A stretch of 64,000 nt of DNA. It comes from Bacillus sp. AFS006103. Its GTDB lineage: Bacteria; Bacillota; Bacilli; Bacillales; Cytobacillaceae. The DNA lies in NCBI GenBank assembly GCA_002559145.1, contig NTXX01000007.1, positions 1-64,000 on the forward strand, written 5' to 3'. This document shows, one piece after another, positions 60,783 through 64,000 of the stretch (position 1 is the stretch's first letter; every line of letters begins with the position of its first letter). The position numbers and the translations under genes are program-made. The notes below the pieces were generated by a model that did no database searches, was not told where the DNA came from, and saw only the letters and a program-made list of their open reading frames with translations.

Positions 60783-61757
60783 TTACTTCTCTTTTTTATA
60801 TAATGCTACTTCTTGCACTGCATCAATGATATCTTTTGCTGTGAGCTTATAAAATCCTTTTAAGTAATCTACCTTACCTACTTGCCCGAATTGTTCCTTG
60901 ACACCAATTCGTCTCATTCGCGTCGGACAATGTTCGCTTAAGACCTCTGCTACGGCACTTCCTAGTCCACCAATGACGTTATGGTTTTCTGCCGTTACAA
61001 TAGCTTTTGTCATTTCTGCATATTTCACGATTACTTCTTTATCGATTGGCTTAATCGAGAACATATCAATAACCGTAGCCTGAATTCCCAATTCTTGGAG
61101 AAGGTCAGCAGCAAGTAATGATTCTGCCACCATAATACCACTTGCGATAATGGTAACATCGCCGCCTTCGCGAAGAACCTTTCCTTTACCTGCTTCAAAG
61201 ACTTCATTTTCATCATAAAGTTTCACGGCATTTTTACGGATGGTTCGGATGTAATGAATTCCATATTCCTTTTCAACCTTACGAAGTAAGTAGCCTAGCT
61301 GAGTGGCATCGCTCACTTCAAATACCTGCGCATGAGGAATGAGGCGAACAAGCCCCAGGTCTTCAAAAGCCATATGTGTACCGCCATTATGCTCTGCCGT
61401 TACTCCAGAATCTGATCCTAATATCTTTATATTCAATTGTGCATAAGCACCCGAAACAAACAGTTGGTCAAAGGCACGACGAGTCGCAAACTGGGCAAAT
61501 GTATGAACGTAAGGGATTTTTCCAGTGAGCGACAGACCAGCTGCCACCCCCATCATATTGGCTTCCATAATACCAGAATTAATGATTTGCTTTGGAATTT
61601 TATTGCTTATTTTATTGGTTGAAATGGCGCTCATTAAATCTGCTTCTAAGGCAATCACATTCGGATTGTTTTGTGCCAATTCCAGGAGTGTATTAGCATA
61701 CATTTGCCGCATTTCAATCCTATCTAATTCATACGGTTTGGACGGTGCTTGAATCAT
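60783..61757 (-). CDS. Transketolase, C-terminal subunit
   Basis: A 324-residue beta-type chain: pyrimidine-binding part (IALEADLMSA, GIMEANMMGVAAGLSLTGKIPYVHTFAQFATRRAFDQ, residues ~35-100) and C-terminal transketolase domain (VTIIASGIMVAESLLAADLL, VTAENHNVIGGLGSAVAEVL). It acts with the adjacent N-terminal chain as a split transketolase. Overlaps the N-subunit gene by 4 bp. Confidence 0.9.
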   Translation of the reverse strand: MIQAPSKPYELDRIEMRQMYANTLLELAQNNPNVIALEADLMSAISTNKISNKIPKQIINSGIMEANMMGVAAGLSLTGKIPYVHTFAQFATRRAFDQLFVSGAYAQLNIKILGSDSGVTAEHNGGTHMAFEDLGLVRLIPHAQVFEVSDATQLGYLLRKVEKEYGIHYIRTIRKNAVKLYDENEVFEAGKGKVLREGGDVTIIASGIMVAESLLAADLLQELGIQATVIDMFSIKPIDKEVIVKYAEMTKAIVTAENHNVIGGLGSAVAEVLSEHCPTRMRRIGVKEQFGQVGKVDYLKGFYKLTAKDIIDAVQEVALYKKEK

Positions 61758-62605
61758 AATGTCACTGCCTTTCCAAGTTTGTTTTCCAAATTGGCAATTG
61801 CCTCTAAAATGGCTGCCTCGTCTGCTTGATTTGGACGGATGTGATGGTTATCGGCCTTTTCTTCTAAATAAGGAACACCTTGACCCTTAATGGTATCCAA
61901 GATAATCGCCACCGGTTTTGCGGTTTGTGCTTTTCCCTTTTCGATCGCTTCATAGATTTGTTCTACTGAGCTTCCGTCCACCTTCATGGTATAAAAACCA
62001 AACGCCTTAAACTTCTCCTCGAAATCTAGCGGATCAATAATATCCTTTGTAGGGCCGTCTAGCTGCTTTTTATTGTCATCAACAAACACAAAAAGGTGAT
62101 TTAATTTGTGGTGGGCTGCAAATTGGAAAGCCTCCCAACACTGGCCTTCATTTAATTCTCCATCACCAACAATGCTGTAGGTGTAATTATCCTTAGATGA
62201 TAGTTTATTAGAGAGCGCGACCCCAACCGCTGCTGAAATTCCTTGTCCTAATGACCCCGTCGTCATATCAACGCCTGGTGTTAAATTGCGATCAGGATGG
62301 GAAGGAAGGGTGGTGCCATTTTGGTTGAGTGTATAGGTCACTTCTTCAGGGAAGAATCCTTTTAATGCCAATGTTGCATACAGGCCAGGTCCACCGTGTC
62401 CTTTTGATAAGATGAAGTAATCACGATCCTCCCATTTCGGGTTTTTCGGATCCACCTTCATGACTTCGCCATATAATACCGCCAATGTTTCAATGATCGA
62501 CAAACTGCCACCGTAATGACCAAAGCCTAGATGGTGGAGCTCCTTTAACGTCAGTAAACGAATCTCATCACGGAACGTTTCTATTTTTTGCAGATTGATG
62601 TTCAT
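61754..62605 (-). CDS. Transketolase, N-terminal subunit
   Basis: About 283 residues from ATG 62605 with GAGGAGGC upstream. The thiamine diphosphate site is complete: GDGELNEGQCWEAFQFAAHHKLNHLFVFVDDN (GDG...N motif, ~residues 152-184), with LSKGHGGPGLY and LPSHPDRN before it. Together with the next gene it moves two-carbon units between sugar phosphates. The split pair beside a UlaA-like PTS is a known Firmicute arrangement for pentose-type sugars. Confidence 0.9.
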   Translation of the reverse strand: MNINLQKIETFRDEIRLLTLKELHHLGFGHYGGSLSIIETLAVLYGEVMKVDPKNPKWEDRDYFILSKGHGGPGLYATLALKGFFPEEVTYTLNQNGTTLPSHPDRNLTPGVDMTTGSLGQGISAAVGVALSNKLSSKDNYTYSIVGDGELNEGQCWEAFQFAAHHKLNHLFVFVDDNKKQLDGPTKDIIDPLDFEEKFKAFGFYTMKVDGSSVEQIYEAIEKGKAQTAKPVAIILDTIKGQGVPYLEEKADNHHIRPNQADEAAILEAIANLENKLGKAVTL

Positions 62606-62648
62606 AAATAGCCTCCTCAATTAAATGAATATTCCGAAAAATAAAACA

Positions 62649-62703
62649 AAACCTAGGGAGAGTACAACCCTGCAATTGCATGATCTGTAACAACCTAGGT
62701 TTA
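62649..62703 (-). terminator. Hairpin between PTS IIC and transketolase genes
   Basis: AAACCTAGG pairs with CCTAGGTTT over a long loop that contains its own palindrome TGCAATTGCA. It may partly end transcription or protect the upstream message. Confidence 0.5.
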
Positions 62704-62717
62704 AGTTTTCTTAGAAA

Positions 62718-64000
62718 TTAAGCGCCAACTTTAACTGTTTCATTGTTGCCCTTGTCTTTTTTGAAAAAACTAAATACCACCGCAAGTAATACCAATCCAA
62801 CAACAGTTAGCGTTACACCCGTAGCTCCGAATGATTTTGCAACATTTCCAAGCACGATTCCTGATGCTGCAAAGTCGGCATCTGAGAATGTCGTACTAGT
62901 AAATCCTAAATCGCCTAGAACCGGCATTAAGAAAACTGGCAGGAAGGTAATTAATAAACCATTGGCAAATGAACCAATCGTTGCACCTCGGACACCACCT
63001 GTTGAATTTCCGAAAACTCCAGCCGTTGCACCGGTAAAGAAATGTGGAACAACTCCCGGCAAAATAATAATTGACCCTGTCACACCTAGGAATATCATCC
63101 CCACAATACCGCCAAGGAAGCTGCAGAAGAACCCAATTAATACAGCATTAGGTGCATATGGGAAAACAATTGGACAGTCAAGAGCAGGTTTTGAATTTGG
63201 AACTAGCTTTGTAGAAATACCTTTGAACGCTGGAACAATTTCAGCTAACACCAATCGAACACCTGAGAGGATAACAAAGACCCCTGCTGCAAATGTAATC
63301 GCTTGGATAAGTGAGAAAACAAGATAATGAGTGCCGCCACTAAGTTCTTTTTCAATATAAGAAGGACCCGCAAAAAGTGCGATAATAACATAAAGGAGCG
63401 TCATCGTTAACGAAATCGTAACGGAGCTGTCCCGTAGAAATCCTAATCCTTTAGGGAAATTAATGTCTTCCGTAGATTTCGAACCTTTTCCGACAACTTT
63501 TCCGACAAGGCCAGAAAGAACATAACCTAAGCTTGAAAAATGGCCAAAACCTACGTGATCAGTACCAGTGATTTTTCTCATAAATGGCTGGCAGATCGCA
63601 GGGAATACAGCCATGATCAACCCTAAAGCAAGGGATCCAATAATCACAAGTGGAATTCCTTTTAACCCTGAAACCACTAGAATAACCGCAAGCATACAAG
63701 CCATATATAATGTATGGTGACCAGTTAAAAAGATATATTTTAGCTTTGTAAAGCGTGCAATTAGAATGTTGGCTATCATCCCAAAAAACATGATATAGGC
63801 AGTAATCGAGCCATATTTGGTTAATGCCATCGCCACAATGGCCTCATTATTCGGAACAACACCCGTTACATGAAACGCATGCTCGAACATCTTTCCGAAC
63901 GGATCAAGTGAATTGACGATAACACCAGCCCCCGCAGAAATAACGATAAATCCTAAGAATGTCTTGGTTGTTCCTTTAACAATATCACTCACTGACTTTT
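62718..64000 (-). CDS. ulaA: PTS ascorbate-type transporter subunit IIC (UlaA/SgaT), 5' end outside window
   Basis: 424+ residues of a UlaA-family EIIC with about 11 membrane helices. KSVSDIVKGTTKTFLGFIVISAGAGVI aligns with residue ~35 of UlaA, and the frame stays open to the window edge, so the start is missing. Further marks are GHHTLYMACM, GTDHVGFGHFSSLGYVLSG and GATAGVFGNSTGGVRGA. These carriers bring in L-ascorbate or related pentose-like compounds as phosphates; the IIA and IIB proteins should lie just beyond 64000. Confidence 0.87.
   Translation of the reverse strand, partial: KSVSDIVKGTTKTFLGFIVISAGAGVIVNSLDPFGKMFEHAFHVTGVVPNNEAIVAMALTKYGSITAYIMFFGMIANILIARFTKLKYIFLTGHHTLYMACMLAVILVVSGLKGIPLVIIGSLALGLIMAVFPAICQPFMRKITGTDHVGFGHFSSLGYVLSGLVGKVVGKGSKSTEDINFPKGLGFLRDSSVTISLTMTLLYVIIALFAGPSYIEKELSGGTHYLVFSLIQAITFAAGVFVILSGVRLVLAEIVPAFKGISTKLVPNSKPALDCPIVFPYAPNAVLIGFFCSFLGGIVGMIFLGVTGSIIILPGVVPHFFTGATAGVFGNSTGGVRGATIGSFANGLLITFLPVFLMPVLGDLGFTSTTFSDADFAASGIVLGNVAKSFGATGVTLTVVGLVLLAVVFSFFKKDKGNNETVKVGA

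Noticed and set aside
62743-63327. 194-codon plus-strand ORF
   Set aside because: Antisense shadow of the UlaA-like gene.

Overview
The window comes from the chromosome of a low-GC, endospore-forming member of the Bacillaceae (a Bacillus/Neobacillus-type organism; the species cannot be named from sequence alone). This rests on GerPA/GerPF-type spore proteins, AGGAGG-like ribosome binding sites, Bacillus-style intrinsic terminators, a CcpA-type cre box and a LytS/LytT-CstA module. No rRNA, tRNA, CRISPR array or intact insertion sequence was seen.

Layout. 0.3-5 kb: a YocS-type transporter, then a spore-associated group (a coiled-coil protein and an Hsp20 on the minus strand, four small GerPA/PF-like genes on the plus strand). 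4.4-5.6 kb: repeats, including a ~165-bp periodic palindrome element and six tandem 52-bp units. 5.8-8.4 kb: VanZ-like, TerC/YjbE-like and esterase genes. 8.5-17.8 kb: a sugar-acid type catabolic operon (DUF1537 kinase, Fe-alcohol dehydrogenase, DapA-family lyase, PdxA2, YhcH, BNR protein, SLC13 permease). It diverges from a PrpR-N regulator whose AAA+ domain is degenerate, with a perfect cre match between them. 17.9-19.4 kb: small genes. 19.4-23.9 kb: LytS/LytT and CstA, probable pyruvate sensing and uptake, with a 10-N11-10 direct repeat upstream of cstA.

24.2-37.2 kb is an accessory island. It holds a DUF4145-Sel1 protein, a HIRAN protein, a DUF559-RecQ helicase fusion overlapping a coiled-coil membrane-anchored protein, a HIRAN-Sel1 fusion, several unknown proteins, and two decayed HIRAN paralogues. 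37.7-43.2 kb is a tight five-gene operon: vWA (TerY-like), PP2C phosphatase, Ser/Thr kinase, a membrane YARHG protein and a cell-wall amidase. This is a TerY-P-like phosphosignalling triad joined to peptidoglycan hydrolysis.

43.3-50.7 kb holds small ORFs, repeats, an SMP-30-like pseudogene interrupted by one TGA, a secreted protein with four InlB-type repeats and two FN3 domains, and a replication-type HTH gene. 51.0-58.7 kb is a lasso peptide cluster of the paeninodin/pseudomycoidin type: cyclase, precursor, HPrK-like kinase, B1, B2 protease, nucleotidyltransferase, ABC exporter and a methyltransferase. The 43-residue precursor at 56518-56649 has a predicted Ala1-Asp9 ring and a C-terminal Ser. 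59.5-64 kb: a 41-residue membrane peptide and an operon of a UlaA-type PTS IIC (cut by the window end), split transketolase and a fructose-6-phosphate aldolase-like enzyme.
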